DNA of 64,000 bases from Flavobacterium potami (GTDB taxonomy: Bacteria; Bacteroidota; Bacteroidia; Flavobacteriales; Flavobacteriaceae): positions 310,001 to 374,000 of the forward strand of contig NZ_JAINUY010000007.1 in NCBI RefSeq assembly GCF_020026915.1. Direction: 5' to 3'. Below are positions 17,067-26,776 of this stretch, piece by piece. Under the pieces are notes generated by a model. That model was not told where the DNA came from and made no database searches. It was given only the letters and a program-made list of their open reading frames with translations. The translations under genes and the position numbers were made by a program. The first letter of the stretch is position 1, and each line of letters opens with the position of its first letter.

Positions 17067-18770
17067 TTATCCCACCAATTCCACAAACTTAAACTCGCCT
17101 TCAACGACAACTTTTGTCAAACCGTGTTTAGATAAGTTTTTCATAGAAGCATCCCATTTTTTTCCGCTTAAGTTAGCAGAAACTTTAAGTTGAGATAAAT
17201 CCATTTTGTTTTCGTTTCCTTTTAGTAAAGTAATGATCACTTTTTCTTCTTCAGTCAATTCGATCTGAGCTTGTTTTTTCTCAGGACGCATTTGTGGGAA
17301 CAATAAAACCTCTTGAATCGAAGCGTTGTTTGTTAAATACATAATCAAACGATCCATTCCAATTCCCATTCCAGAAGTTGGTGGCATACCGTATTCAAGG
17401 GCTCTTAAGAAATCCTCGTCGATAATTCCGTTTGCTTCGTCATCACCTTTTGCAGCCAAACGCATTTGATCTTCAAAACGCTCTCTTTGGTCAATTGGGT
17501 CATTCAATTCAGAATAAGCATTTGCGATTTCTTTTCCGCAAACCATTAATTCAAAACGCTCCGTCAAATCTGGATTATCGCGGTGCTCTTTACAAAGCGG
17601 CGACATTTCTTTTGGATAATCAGTAATGAAAGTTGGCTGAATATAATTTCCTTCACATTTAGCTCCAAAAATCTCATCGATCAATTTTCCTTTACCCATT
17701 GTTTCATCAACTTCGATTCCCATTCCGCGAGCTGCTTCAAACAATTCTTGTTCTGTTTTACCAGAAATATCAAAACCAGTAAAATGTTTGATAGAATCAG
17801 TCATCGTAACACGAGCGTAAGGCGCTTTAAAGTTGATTTTATGCTCACCAAAAGTAACTTCGCTAGTTCCGTTAACAGCAATTGCGCAATGCTCCAATAA
17901 GCCTTCTGCAAATTCCATCATCCAGTTGTAGTCTTTGTAAGCTACATATATTTCCATTGCAGTAAACTCAGGATTATGCGTTCTGTCCATACCTTCGTTA
18001 CGGAAGTTTCTAGAGAACTCATAAACACCTTCAAATCCACCAACAATTAATCTTTTTAAGTATAACTCGTTTGCAATACGCATGTAAAGCGGAATATCAA
18101 GTGAATTATGGTGCGTAATAAATGGTCTTGCCGAAGCACCACCAGGAATTGATTGTAAAACCGGAGTATCAACTTCTAAATATCCTGCGTCGTTAAAATA
18201 ACCACGCATTGCCGTAAATAACTTAGTACGTTTGATAAAAGTTTCTTTAACCTGCGGATTTACAGTTAAATCTACATAACGCATTCTGTAACGCAATTCA
18301 GCATCGTTGAAAGCATCGTGTACATTTCCTTCTTCGTCAACTTTTGGCAATGGTAACGGACGTAATGTTTTACTCAAGAAAGTAAAACCACTCACACGAA
18401 TACATTTTGCACCCACTTGAGTTGTAAATAATTCACCTTCAATACCAATAAAATCACCTAAATCGGTTAATTTTTTGAAAACCTGATTGTAGAAAGTTTT
18501 ATCGTCACCTTCGCATAAAACATCACGATTAACGTACAATTGAATACGTCCTTCGCTGTCTTGTAACTCAGCAAAACAAGCTTTACCTTGATCACGAACA
18601 CTCATTAAACGTCCCGCAACGATCACCTTCTTACCCTCTTCAAACGTTTCCTTTATCTGCTTAGATGTATGATTTACAGGAAAAAGATTAGCCGGATAAG
18701 GATTGATTCCTAAGTTGCGTAAGTTCTGAAGTTTTTCTCTTCTAATGATTTCTTGTTCTGATAATGCCAT
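17067..18770 (-). CDS. lysS: Lysyl-tRNA synthetase, class II
   Basis: A 567-residue class-II lysyl-tRNA synthetase that charges tRNA-Lys in the cytoplasm. An N-terminal OB-fold anticodon-binding domain (VAGRLMSVRDQGKACFAEL) precedes the catalytic domain with motif 2 FRNEGMDRTHNPEF and motif 3 GMGIGMDRLIMYL. The C-terminus extends about 65 residues past the usual end with a lysine-rich, helix-forming segment (EEKVIITLLKGNENKMDLS...), as seen in other Bacteroidota LysS proteins. A near-perfect Bacteroidota promoter precedes it at 18794-18823. The gene is alone on its strand. Confidence 0.97.
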   Translation of the reverse strand: MALSEQEIIRREKLQNLRNLGINPYPANLFPVNHTSKQIKETFEEGKKVIVAGRLMSVRDQGKACFAELQDSEGRIQLYVNRDVLCEGDDKTFYNQVFKKLTDLGDFIGIEGELFTTQVGAKCIRVSGFTFLSKTLRPLPLPKVDEEGNVHDAFNDAELRYRMRYVDLTVNPQVKETFIKRTKLFTAMRGYFNDAGYLEVDTPVLQSIPGGASARPFITHHNSLDIPLYMRIANELYLKRLIVGGFEGVYEFSRNFRNEGMDRTHNPEFTAMEIYVAYKDYNWMMEFAEGLLEHCAIAVNGTSEVTFGEHKINFKAPYARVTMTDSIKHFTGFDISGKTEQELFEAARGMGIEVDETMGKGKLIDEIFGAKCEGNYIQPTFITDYPKEMSPLCKEHRDNPDLTERFELMVCGKEIANAYSELNDPIDQRERFEDQMRLAAKGDDEANGIIDEDFLRALEYGMPPTSGMGIGMDRLIMYLTNNASIQEVLLFPQMRPEKKQAQIELTEEEKVIITLLKGNENKMDLSQLKVSANLSGKKWDASMKNLSKHGLTKVVVEGEFKFVELVG

Positions 18771-18793
18771 TTTGTGCTATTTTTTTAAGTGTG

Positions 18794-18823
18794 CAAAGAT
18801 AAAATTTTTGTTTCAAGTTTCAA
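18794..18823 (-). promoter_or_regulatory. lysS promoter
   Basis: Minus-strand TTG (complement of 18821-18823), 19-nt spacer and TATCTTTG (complement of 18794-18801), ending 24 nt before the lysS ATG. This matches the Bacteroidota sigma-70 form TTG-N19-TAnnTTTG. Confidence 0.82.
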
Positions 18824-19040
18824 CTCAAAGTGTTAAGGTTTTTTGCAGCAGAAATTTTCGTTTTTTCAGGAACGTTTTGTCCCGCTATCCATTTCAATCT
18901 TTTATGCCGAACCCCGGCACAAAAGGATTTCCATTTCTATCGGGGCTAGATTAGAAGTTTTTGTTTTCAAAAGAAGTTTTAGTTGGAACGCATTGAGTGA
19001 AAAAACTTACTATATTAGCCTTCTAGAATCTTTTTAAAAC

Positions 19041-19766
19041 ATGAAATATTTATCAGCCTTTCTATTTTTCATTTTATTATCAAGTTGTCAAATTACAGAA
19101 ACAATTACAATCAATGCAGACGGAAGCGGAAAAGTTGAGGTCGTACAGCTTCGCGAAGAAAATAGTTACATGCAACTGGCTGGAGAAGAATATTCTAAAG
19201 AGAATGTTTTTGAAGATACGACTTACGTTTTCAAAGAGTATATAGACAAATACCGTGAAAACTTCTCGAAATATAAACCGGAAGAACAACAATTATTTCA
19301 AAAGTATTCGAATGTAAAAGTGCATCTTAAAAAAAGTTCATTCGAAAAAGAATATAAAAATGAATTTTCACTTCATTTTACTAAAGTTTCTGATATTCCA
19401 GATTTATACAAAACGGAGAATTATGCGTCAGATATTCAGCATAATTATGCTTTGACTGCCGAAAATCATTATTTCAGAATAGAATATACTTTTGACGGAA
19501 AAGTTTTTAAGCGTTCTGTTGTCATTATAAATGAAGTTGAATTTGAAAAAGCAAAAGGCGATTCAGAAAGATTCAAAGCTAAATATGGTGCTTCAAAATT
19601 GACACAATCGTATGTTTTAAAATACTATTTTCCCAAAAAAATAAAATCGGTTTCAAATTCAAAAGCAATTATTACTTCAGACCAAAAATCTTTGACTATA
19701 GAATTTCAACTTGCAGATTGTTTAAAAGATCCAGAAAGCACAAATTTGGAAGTAATTTTAGATTGA
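19041..19766 (+). CDS. Lipoprotein of a paralogous pair, first copy
   Basis: A 241-residue predicted lipoprotein (SSCQ lipobox, Cys16). It shares with the next gene the N-terminal pattern ITINADGSGKVEV and the C-terminal pattern YYFPKKIKSVSNSKA, so the two are paralogs. The mature protein is mixed alpha/beta and acidic-basic. No known family comes to mind. The gene ends in TGA, the only clear TGA stop I found for an intact gene. Cotranscription with the second copy and lipB is plausible, although the second copy has its own promoter-like box. Confidence 0.8.
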   Translation: MKYLSAFLFFILLSSCQITETITINADGSGKVEVVQLREENSYMQLAGEEYSKENVFEDTTYVFKEYIDKYRENFSKYKPEEQQLFQKYSNVKVHLKKSSFEKEYKNEFSLHFTKVSDIPDLYKTENYASDIQHNYALTAENHYFRIEYTFDGKVFKRSVVIINEVEFEKAKGDSERFKAKYGASKLTQSYVLKYYFPKKIKSVSNSKAIITSDQKSLTIEFQLADCLKDPESTNLEVILD

Positions 19767-19828
19767 GCTAAGAAGTTTAGCAACTTCGAGGCTTAGTATC
19801 TCAGAACCTTAAAAAATAAAAAAGTTCG

Positions 19829-19836
19829 TATCTTTG
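19829..19836 (+). promoter_or_regulatory. -7 box before the second lipoprotein gene
   Basis: TATCTTTG fits TAnnTTTG, 18 nt before ATG 19855. No clear TTG -33 box at 19 nt, so confidence is moderate. Confidence 0.5.
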
Positions 19837-19854
19837 ATAAAAAAATGTACGACA

Positions 19855-20607
19855 ATGAGATTATACAAATTACTTGGTTTTTGTTTTTTAGTTGCAACGT
19901 TAACGAGTTGTACCTTCACTGAAAATATTTACATCAATGACAACGGAAGCGGAAAATTTTCTGTAGACATGGATGGCTCTTCTTTAATGGAAATGGCAGG
20001 TGATCAAATTGCAGGGCAAATGGGAGACGATGCAAAAAAAGATATAGACTCGACTTTTACCTTCAAACAATTATTTGAACAGAAAAAAGACAGTATCGCT
20101 AAGTTGTCTCCAGAAACTCAAAAAGAACTGAAAAAATTGGAAAACTTTGTAGTTACAACCAAAATGAGTTCAGCAAAAAAACAGTTTTTAATGACTTTAG
20201 GAACTGATTTTAAAAATGTAAACGAACTACAAGATATTCTTCAAACTTTAAGTACATTTCAAAAGTTAGAAGGCGGAGCAAATGCTAGTCCGCTTGGAAG
20301 TGGGTTTGGAGACAACAATAGTAAATTAAGTTATACTTACGACGGAAAGAAATTTACAAGAAAAGCGACCATCGACCAGCAAAAGCTGGCAGCAAAACCA
20401 AAAGATTCTGCTGCAGATATGTCTAAAATGGTTTTTGCTTCTTCTAGTTATGTTGTAAAATATCACTTTCCAAAAAAGATTAAGAAAGTTTCTAATCCAA
20501 ATGCATTGTTTAGTGACGATCGAAAATCAATTACCATTCAATACACTTTTACGGATTATATGGAGAATCCCGACAAACTTAACTTTGATGTTGAGTTTGA
20601 AAAATAA
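19855..20607 (+). CDS. Lipoprotein of a paralogous pair, second copy
   Basis: A 250-residue predicted lipoprotein (LTSCT, Cys19). Shared features with the preceding gene are NIYINDNGSGKFSV, a YDGKKFTRKA-like segment and the C-terminal YHFPKKIKKVSNPNA. I choose ATG 19855 because it follows the promoter-like TATCTTTG and gives a proper signal peptide; a TTG at 19834 would add seven residues. Only 5 nt separate it from lipB, so it is translated with lipB. Function unknown. Confidence 0.82.
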   Translation: MRLYKLLGFCFLVATLTSCTFTENIYINDNGSGKFSVDMDGSSLMEMAGDQIAGQMGDDAKKDIDSTFTFKQLFEQKKDSIAKLSPETQKELKKLENFVVTTKMSSAKKQFLMTLGTDFKNVNELQDILQTLSTFQKLEGGANASPLGSGFGDNNSKLSYTYDGKKFTRKATIDQQKLAAKPKDSAADMSKMVFASSSYVVKYHFPKKIKKVSNPNALFSDDRKSITIQYTFTDYMENPDKLNFDVEFEK

Positions 20608-20612
20608 TTAAA

Positions 20613-21311
20613 ATGAACAAAAAAATCCAACTTCAGGATCTGGGCAAAAGAGATTATAAATCGACTTGGGAATATCAGGAAGAAATCTTCAAAGACATAG
20701 TCGATTTAAAAATCAAGAACAGAAGAGAAGAACTAGATCAGCCAACACCCAATTATTTATTGTTTGTAGAGCATCCGCATGTCTACACTTTAGGTAAAAG
20801 CGGCGATTTGGAAAATTTATTATTAAATGAAAAACAACTAGAGGCCAAAGGAGCGACTTTTTACAAAATCAATCGCGGCGGTGATATTACGTATCACGGA
20901 CCAGGACAAATTGTAGGTTATCCGATTTTGGATTTAGAAAATTTCTTTACCGATATTCACAAATATTTGCGTTTTCTCGAGGAATCAATCATTTTGACTT
21001 TGGCTGAGTACGGCTTGGAATCGGGCAGAAGTGAAGGAGAAACGGGAGTTTGGCTTGGCGTTGGAACTCCGTTTGCACGAAAAATTTGTGCAATGGGCGT
21101 AAGAGCTTCACGCTGGGTAACCATGCACGGATTTGCTTTAAACGTAAATGTCGATTTAGGTTATTTTGATAATATTATTCCGTGTGGAATTCGCGGAAAA
21201 GGCGTTACTTCTTTAAATGTTGAGCTTGGTGTAGAAAAAGTAGACGAAGAAGAAGTCAAAGCAAAAATTATAAAACATTTAAAACAATTGTTCGAAGCAG
21301 AATTTGTTTAA
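20613..21311 (+). CDS. lipB: Lipoyl(octanoyl) transferase
   Basis: A 232-residue LipB that moves octanoyl groups from acyl carrier protein to the lipoyl domains of 2-oxo-acid dehydrogenases and the glycine cleavage H protein. Motifs include RGGDITYHGPGQIVGYP, the acyl-accepting catalytic Lys in RKICAMG, and the Cys in IIPCGIRGKGVTS. It is cytoplasmic and complete. Its start lies 5 nt after the lipoprotein stop, hence an operon with it; a terminator follows at 21333. Confidence 0.96.
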   Translation: MNKKIQLQDLGKRDYKSTWEYQEEIFKDIVDLKIKNRREELDQPTPNYLLFVEHPHVYTLGKSGDLENLLLNEKQLEAKGATFYKINRGGDITYHGPGQIVGYPILDLENFFTDIHKYLRFLEESIILTLAEYGLESGRSEGETGVWLGVGTPFARKICAMGVRASRWVTMHGFALNVNVDLGYFDNIIPCGIRGKGVTSLNVELGVEKVDEEEVKAKIIKHLKQLFEAEFV

Positions 21312-21612
21312 ATAATCTTCTAAAATACAAACCGTTTCCATTTTCAGGAAACGTTTTTTTTATTTAAAGCTTAAAAAATAAGCCCCTTTCAAACTAATAG
21401 CCTTGCTTTACATTTGCAAGAAAGGATTCAAAAATTTAAACAGAAAGCTATTTTTTAATGAAAATGGATTCAAAAAATAGAAAAACTAATTCGTAAGAGT
21501 TAAGATTTTGAAAGTATAGCAAATTATAGAACCCATGTAATTGTGTAAACTATTTATGCTAAATTTGAAAACATCGCTATTTATTATTCAATTAAATCTA
21601 ACCCAATTCCTT
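21312..21612 (+). other. Gene-free stretch between lipB and the NTF2-like gene
   Basis: It holds a lipB terminator (stem CGTTTCC 21333-21339 / GGAAACG 21347-21353, then T8) and two promoter-like boxes: TACATTTG at 21409-21416 and TAAATTTG at 21560-21567. The second has a TTG at 21541-21543, a spacer of only 16 nt. No convincing small gene is visible. Confidence 0.5.
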
Positions 21613-22464
21613 ATGAGAAAAATCTACTTATTATGTTTCCTTTTTATTCTTAATGGTCTTTTTGCTCAAAAGAAAGATAAATTATATCCAATTGCAGCTT
21701 ATGAAAAAGTGTGGCAGGAAAAAAATAGTGATACCAGATTGAAAATGATTAAATCGATTTGGTTGGAAGACAGTACTTTCGAAGATCCTTCTGCTTCTAT
21801 AAAAGGGACAGCGGCATTTAATAATGTAATCAATGAGTTTTATAAAAAATTTCCAGATGCCATTTTTTCATCAGGATCCAAGATCGTAAAAGATAACTAT
21901 GTGACCTGGGAATGGAAAATTGTCGATGCTAAAAATAAACTGATTATGGGAGGTCGGGAGTTTGCCCGATTAAATGGAAAAGGACAGGTAAGTAAAATTA
22001 TTAGTTTTTGGGATAAAGATGCAGTTTTGTCTGAAGAGGATCTTTTGAAAAATTTAGAAGCCGATAATTTGAAAGTTGTAGCAAAATATTATGAATGTCT
22101 TTTTAAAACAAGAGATTTTGATACAATGGGCGCTTTAATTGCTGATGGAGCAGTTTATAACCAAGCGTCGGGATTACCTTATGGAGGAACTTTTATTGGT
22201 TTTGAAGAATGGAAAAAAATGTTTACAAAATCAACTGAATTCTTTGATTTGCAAATAGAAAAAGAACCAACTTATTTTAGTGATGCTTCTAAAAATGAAG
22301 TTGTTATTTATTTTACCATAAACTGTAAATCTAAAAAATCTGGAAAATCAATGTCGATGCCAATTTCGGAGCATTTCGATTTGAAAAACGGAAAAATTAC
22401 AGCGGTAAGACCTTTCTATTACGATACAAAACAATTTGCCGAGTTTTTGAAAAGCAAAAGATAG
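21613..22464 (+). CDS. Exported protein with two SnoaL/NTF2-like domains
   Basis: A 283-residue protein with signal peptide MRKIYLLCFLFILNGLFAQ. It contains two consecutive segments with the NTF2-like pattern: the first around residues 30-140 (TRLKMIKSIWLEDSTFEDP ... VTWEWKIVD ... GREFARLNGKGQVSKIISFWD) and the second around 155-280 (VVAKYYECLFKTRDFDTMGALI ... MPISEHFDLKNGKITAVRPFYYD). Such folds bind small hydrophobic ligands or act as enzymes; the ligand is not evident. The start at ATG 21613 is chosen over TTG 21541 because it begins a good signal peptide. Confidence 0.83.
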   Translation: MRKIYLLCFLFILNGLFAQKKDKLYPIAAYEKVWQEKNSDTRLKMIKSIWLEDSTFEDPSASIKGTAAFNNVINEFYKKFPDAIFSSGSKIVKDNYVTWEWKIVDAKNKLIMGGREFARLNGKGQVSKIISFWDKDAVLSEEDLLKNLEADNLKVVAKYYECLFKTRDFDTMGALIADGAVYNQASGLPYGGTFIGFEEWKKMFTKSTEFFDLQIEKEPTYFSDASKNEVVIYFTINCKSKKSGKSMSMPISEHFDLKNGKITAVRPFYYDTKQFAEFLKSKR

Positions 22465-22510
22465 AATGAGTAGTGATTATTTACTAGTAATTACTGAAAA
22501 GTTAAAATGA

Positions 22511-22537
22511 AAAACGACCTAATTTTAGGTCGTTTTT
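22511..22537. terminator. Bidirectional terminator between the NTF2-like gene and rnhB
   Basis: Stem AAAACGACCT (22511-22520) / AGGTCGTTTT (22527-22536), loop AATTTT, with T-run on the plus strand and A-run on the other side. Confidence 0.85.
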
Positions 22538-23203
22538 TTATTCGAAAAAGTTAAGTTCCAATTGTTCGGGTAAAAGCCTGAAACTCATTCGATGGTATTT
22601 TGTTGTTCCGAACTCTTTTATCGCTTCGCGATGTTCTTTAGTTGGGTAGCCTTTGTTCTGTTTCCAATTGTACATTGGAAATTCTTCGTGAATTTGATCC
22701 ATGTATTCATCACGATAAGTTTTTGCTAAAACCGAAGCTGCAGCAATGCTCAGGTATTTTGCGTCACCTTTTATAATGCTCTGATTCGGAATTGATTTTA
22801 ACAATGCAATTTCATCAGACGTAAATTGTTTTCCAAAAGAGTTTTTAAGTCCAAGTTTTGCGTTTAAAGCGCGATTTCCATCTACTATAATATATTCGGG
22901 AACATGTTTGAGTTTTAAAATACATTCCTGCATTCCTTTCATAGAAGCATTTAGAATATTTATTTCATCAATTTCATCAGGAAATAAATGCGTAACAGCA
23001 AAACATAAAGCTTCTTTTTCGATAATTGGTCTTAAAAGTGCTCTTGTTCTCTCAGACAATTGTTTACTATCATTTAAGATCTGATTTTCAAAATTTTCCG
23101 GAAGTATAATTGCAGCTGCAGTAACAGGTCCAGCCAGACATCCACGACCGGCTTCGTCTGTTCCAGTTTCTAAACTAAATCCGGAGTAATTAAGTTGCAA
23201 CAT
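22538..23203 (-). CDS. rnhB: Ribonuclease HII
   Basis: A 221-residue RNase HII that nicks RNA in RNA-DNA hybrids, including single ribonucleotides in DNA. The metal-binding motif is GTDEAGRGCLAGP (Asp16, Glu17), followed by DSKQLSERTR, VDGNRAL, and DAKYLSIAAASVLAKTYRD. Cytoplasmic and of normal length. Convergent with the NTF2-like gene. Confidence 0.97.
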   Translation of the reverse strand: MLQLNYSGFSLETGTDEAGRGCLAGPVTAAAIILPENFENQILNDSKQLSERTRALLRPIIEKEALCFAVTHLFPDEIDEINILNASMKGMQECILKLKHVPEYIIVDGNRALNAKLGLKNSFGKQFTSDEIALLKSIPNQSIIKGDAKYLSIAAASVLAKTYRDEYMDQIHEEFPMYNWKQNKGYPTKEHREAIKEFGTTKYHRMSFRLLPEQLELNFFE

Positions 23204-23624
23204 GTTTCTTTTTTTTATTAACGCAAATATTGCGTTTTTTTTGAAAGTTATCCAAAAGTAATTTAAAAATAGAAATTTAGTTTTTTGAAAGAGAGAACGA
23301 TAGAAAAAAATGCAGCAAAGAGTAACTACGGTTTTTTCGATTTTTTTTACTAAGATAATTGCTACATTTTAATTTAAAAATGTCGTCAATATGTAGTCTT
23401 TTACCTCTTTAATTTGTTAATTATTTGTTAAAATTGTTAACATATTTTTATGATTAAAATTAAGTATTTTGTTACAAAAAAGCGTCAAAACCATCTGTGT
23501 GTTGGTTTTTTACGACCTAATGTTAATGTAGTATTAAAGAAATACAAAGCAAGTGTTAAAATCGCCTTGTAATTTTAAGAAATAATTAAGATGTTTGTCG
23601 CCTACTAATTCAAAATTTATAAAA
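23204..23624 (+). promoter_or_regulatory. susC upstream region with phased repeats and a hairpin
   Basis: This 421-nt gap upstream of susC carries three direct repeats TTGTTAA starting at 23414, 23425 and 23434 (11 and 9 nt apart, about one helical turn), a hairpin 23487-23493/23503-23509 (AAAACCA/TGGTTTT, loop of 9 nt) followed by a T-run that looks like a leader terminator, and a small AT hairpin at 23220-23236 beside rnhB. No gene is seen. The repeats could bind a regulator; this is inference. Confidence 0.5.
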
Positions 23625-26600
23625 ATGAAATTAAAATTACTTTGGATCTATTCGCTATTGATAGCGTTATCTATTCAGTTCTCTTATGCTCAGGAGAGGA
23701 CTGTTACAGGTGTTGTTTCAGGAGACACCGGAGTTATTCCAGGAGTTAATGTTGTTGTGAAAGGAACAAAAGTTAGTGCGCAAACAGATTTTGACGGGAG
23801 TTTCTCTATTAAAGCTAAAACTGGTGACGTACTTCTTTTTTCTTATGTTGGTATGGAGGATATGTCTGCTGTTGTAGGACCGTCATCTACAGTTAGTGTT
23901 AAAATGAAAGATACAGGAAAAGCTTTGGAGGAAGTTGTTGTTGTAGCTTATGGTAAAGCAAAGAAAAGTTCTTATACAGGTTCTGCAGTTTCAATTAAAG
24001 GTGAAGACTTTGCAAACAGAGCTGCAACAAACGTTTTGTCTGTAATTGAAGGAGCTTCTTCTGGTGTTCAAATTCAGAGTGCATCTGGACAGCCTGGTGC
24101 AGCGCCAGCTATCAGAATTCGTGGTTTTAGCTCTATCAACGGATCAAATACGCCATTATATGTTGTAGATGGTGTTCCTTATGCAGGAGATATCAGCAAC
24201 TTGAATTCTGCCGATATTGAAAGTTTAACAGTACTTAAAGATGCTTCTTCGACTTCTCTATACGGTTCAAAAGCAGCTAATGGTGTTGTAATCATTACTA
24301 CAAAAACGGGTAAATCAACTCAAGATAAATTCTCTTTAAATGTTAGTCAGGGTATGAGTTCAAGACTTATTAAAGAGTATGAGAGAGTGAATGCTTTTGA
24401 TTATTATCCTTTAGAGTGGGAAGCAATTAGAAATAGCCGACCAATGGCTACTCAGGCTCAAATCGATGCAGCAAATGCATTTGCTTCTACTAGAGTTCCT
24501 GTGGTTTTGGTAACAAATCCATTTAATGTTCCAAACGATAAAATAGTTGGTACAGATGGAAAAATAAACCCAGATGCGAAATTATTATACCCGCAAGATT
24601 TAGATTGGGCTGCTCCGTTAGAAAGAGCGGGTGTTCGTCAGAATGTTGATTTTTCTTACCAAGGAAAAAGCGAAAGATCAAATTATTTTGCATCTATTGG
24701 TTATGTAAATGAAGAAGGATATGTTCGTAAATCAGATTACGAAAGAATTTCAGCAAGATTAAACCTTAATACATCATTAAAAGAATGGTTTAAAACAGGT
24801 GTTAATTTAACAGGTGCTACAACAGATTCTAATTTAGCTGTTGATGGTGTTGATAATACAAGTTCTTTTAACAATCCATTTAGAACAATCAGATACATGG
24901 GACCAATTTATCCAGTATATGACCATACTGCAAATGGAGATTATGTTTATGATGCTTTAGGTAATAAAGTGTATTCAACAGTGAGAGGAACAGGAGCTTC
25001 TAATGGTAGAAATATCGTTTATGAAACTTTAAATAATACAGATAATACTAAAGGAACTGCTTTATCTGCACGTGCTTATGCTGAAGTTAAATTCTTGAAA
25101 GATTTTAAATTTACATTTAATGCGTCTTTGGATAAATCATACAACAATAGAACGTATACTTATAATACTGAAATTGGAGATGGAGCGCCAACTGGATTAA
25201 TCTCTAAAGAAGATAGAATTATTACAGGAGTTACTTATAACCAATTATTGAATTATGACAAGAAAATTGGAAATCATAACATTTCTGTTTTACTTGGTCA
25301 TGAGAGTTTTGATTATGAAAGAAATTGGCTTACAGGTACAAAAACAGGTCAAGTTTCTCCTGATAATCCAGAATTTATTAACTACGCAACTACTACAGAT
25401 TTAACGTCTTACACTAGAAATTATGGAACAGAATCTTATTTCTCAAGAGTAGGATATGACTATAGTGACAAATATATTCTTTCTGGTTCTTTTAGAAGAG
25501 ATGGATCTTCAAAATTTGCAAAAGATAACCGTTGGGGTAACTTTTGGTCATTAGGAGCTGCATGGGTTCTTACAAGAGAAAATTTCTTACAGAATGTAGG
25601 TTGGTTAAATGAACTTAAATTAAGAGCTTCTACAGGACAAGTAGGTAATGATTCTCATACTAGTTTTGATGGATTAAGCTATTATGCTAGTTTGCCAACA
25701 TTTAGTTTAGGATATGATAATGGTAGCGAAGGTGGAGTTGTAACAAATGCTTCTGGTGCTGCAGATTTACAGTGGGAAAAAAATACGCAAAGAGATATTG
25801 CTGTTGAGTTTGGATTATTTAAAAACAGACTTAGAGGTAGTGTTGAGTATTATAACAGAAAAACAGATGGTTTAATTTTTACAGTACCAAATCCATTGTC
25901 ATCAGGTCTTGATAACAGAATCGAGAATATTGGATCTATGATAAACAGAGGTATTGAGGTTTCAGTAGACGGTCTTGTTGTAAAAACAAACGATTTTGCT
26001 TGGGGATTAAATGTTAACGCTTCAACAATTGAAAATGAGATTACAAGTTTACCTCAAAAAGAAATTATCAATGGAACTAAAAAATTAATGGTTGGACAAT
26101 CTATGTACGACTACTGGTTGAGAGACTGGTACGGTGTAGATTCAGCTGATGGATATGCTTTGTATGTTTCAGATCCAGCTTTAATTGTTGCAGGAGATGC
26201 TACTCAAAGAGTTGTTAACGGAGTAAATGTAACAACAGACCAAAATAAAGCGTTATATCACTATGCAGGTTCTGCAATCCCTGATTTATACGGAAGTTTT
26301 GGAACTAATGTAGAGTACAAAGGTTTAAGATTAGAAGTTTTATTTTCTTACCAAATTGGTGGTTTGATGTATGATAGTAACTATGCTGCTTTGATGCACA
26401 CAGGTAACAATTACGGATCTGCTTTGAGTGTTGATGCTTTAAACAGATGGCAAAAACCTGGAGATATTACAGATGTACCAAGAATGGATATTAACAGAAA
26501 TACACAATCAACTGCAGCTTCTGACAGATGGTTAATTGGTTCAGATCATGTTTCTCTAAGACAAGTTAATTTATCTTATAAAATGCCTGCTAGTTTAATT

Positions 26601-26765
26601 TCAAAATTAGGAGTAGATAATGCTACTTTATATGCAAATGGTGAAAATTTAATGTTATTCACTAAACGTCAAGGAATGGATCCAAGTCAAACTTTTAATG
26701 GAACAACTCAAAACAGATATACTCCTTCAAGAGTTATTACTTTAGGTTTGAACTTAAACTTTTAA
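23625..26765 (+). CDS. SusC/RagA family TonB-linked outer membrane protein
   Basis: A 1046-residue outer-membrane transporter. Signal peptide at residues 1-22 (SIQFSYAQE), then a carboxypeptidase-regulatory-like beta-sandwich (TVTGVVSGDTGVIPGVNVVVKG), the TonB-plug region beginning ALEEVVVVAYG and containing RGFSSINGSNTPLYVVDGVP, and a beta-barrel ending in LGLNLNF with terminal aromatic residue. It takes up oligosaccharides or peptides through the outer membrane with SusD. I start it at ATG 23625, which begins the signal peptide; a TTG at 23595 would add ten residues of poor quality. No glycoside hydrolase gene lies next to the pair, so its substrate is unknown. Confidence 0.95.
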   Translation: MKLKLLWIYSLLIALSIQFSYAQERTVTGVVSGDTGVIPGVNVVVKGTKVSAQTDFDGSFSIKAKTGDVLLFSYVGMEDMSAVVGPSSTVSVKMKDTGKALEEVVVVAYGKAKKSSYTGSAVSIKGEDFANRAATNVLSVIEGASSGVQIQSASGQPGAAPAIRIRGFSSINGSNTPLYVVDGVPYAGDISNLNSADIESLTVLKDASSTSLYGSKAANGVVIITTKTGKSTQDKFSLNVSQGMSSRLIKEYERVNAFDYYPLEWEAIRNSRPMATQAQIDAANAFASTRVPVVLVTNPFNVPNDKIVGTDGKINPDAKLLYPQDLDWAAPLERAGVRQNVDFSYQGKSERSNYFASIGYVNEEGYVRKSDYERISARLNLNTSLKEWFKTGVNLTGATTDSNLAVDGVDNTSSFNNPFRTIRYMGPIYPVYDHTANGDYVYDALGNKVYSTVRGTGASNGRNIVYETLNNTDNTKGTALSARAYAEVKFLKDFKFTFNASLDKSYNNRTYTYNTEIGDGAPTGLISKEDRIITGVTYNQLLNYDKKIGNHNISVLLGHESFDYERNWLTGTKTGQVSPDNPEFINYATTTDLTSYTRNYGTESYFSRVGYDYSDKYILSGSFRRDGSSKFAKDNRWGNFWSLGAAWVLTRENFLQNVGWLNELKLRASTGQVGNDSHTSFDGLSYYASLPTFSLGYDNGSEGGVVTNASGAADLQWEKNTQRDIAVEFGLFKNRLRGSVEYYNRKTDGLIFTVPNPLSSGLDNRIENIGSMINRGIEVSVDGLVVKTNDFAWGLNVNASTIENEITSLPQKEIINGTKKLMVGQSMYDYWLRDWYGVDSADGYALYVSDPALIVAGDATQRVVNGVNVTTDQNKALYHYAGSAIPDLYGSFGTNVEYKGLRLEVLFSYQIGGLMYDSNYAALMHTGNNYGSALSVDALNRWQKPGDITDVPRMDINRNTQSTAASDRWLIGSDHVSLRQVNLSYKMPASLISKLGVDNATLYANGENLMLFTKRQGMDPSQTFNGTTQNRYTPSRVITLGLNLNF

Positions 26766-26776
26766 AAAAATACAAT

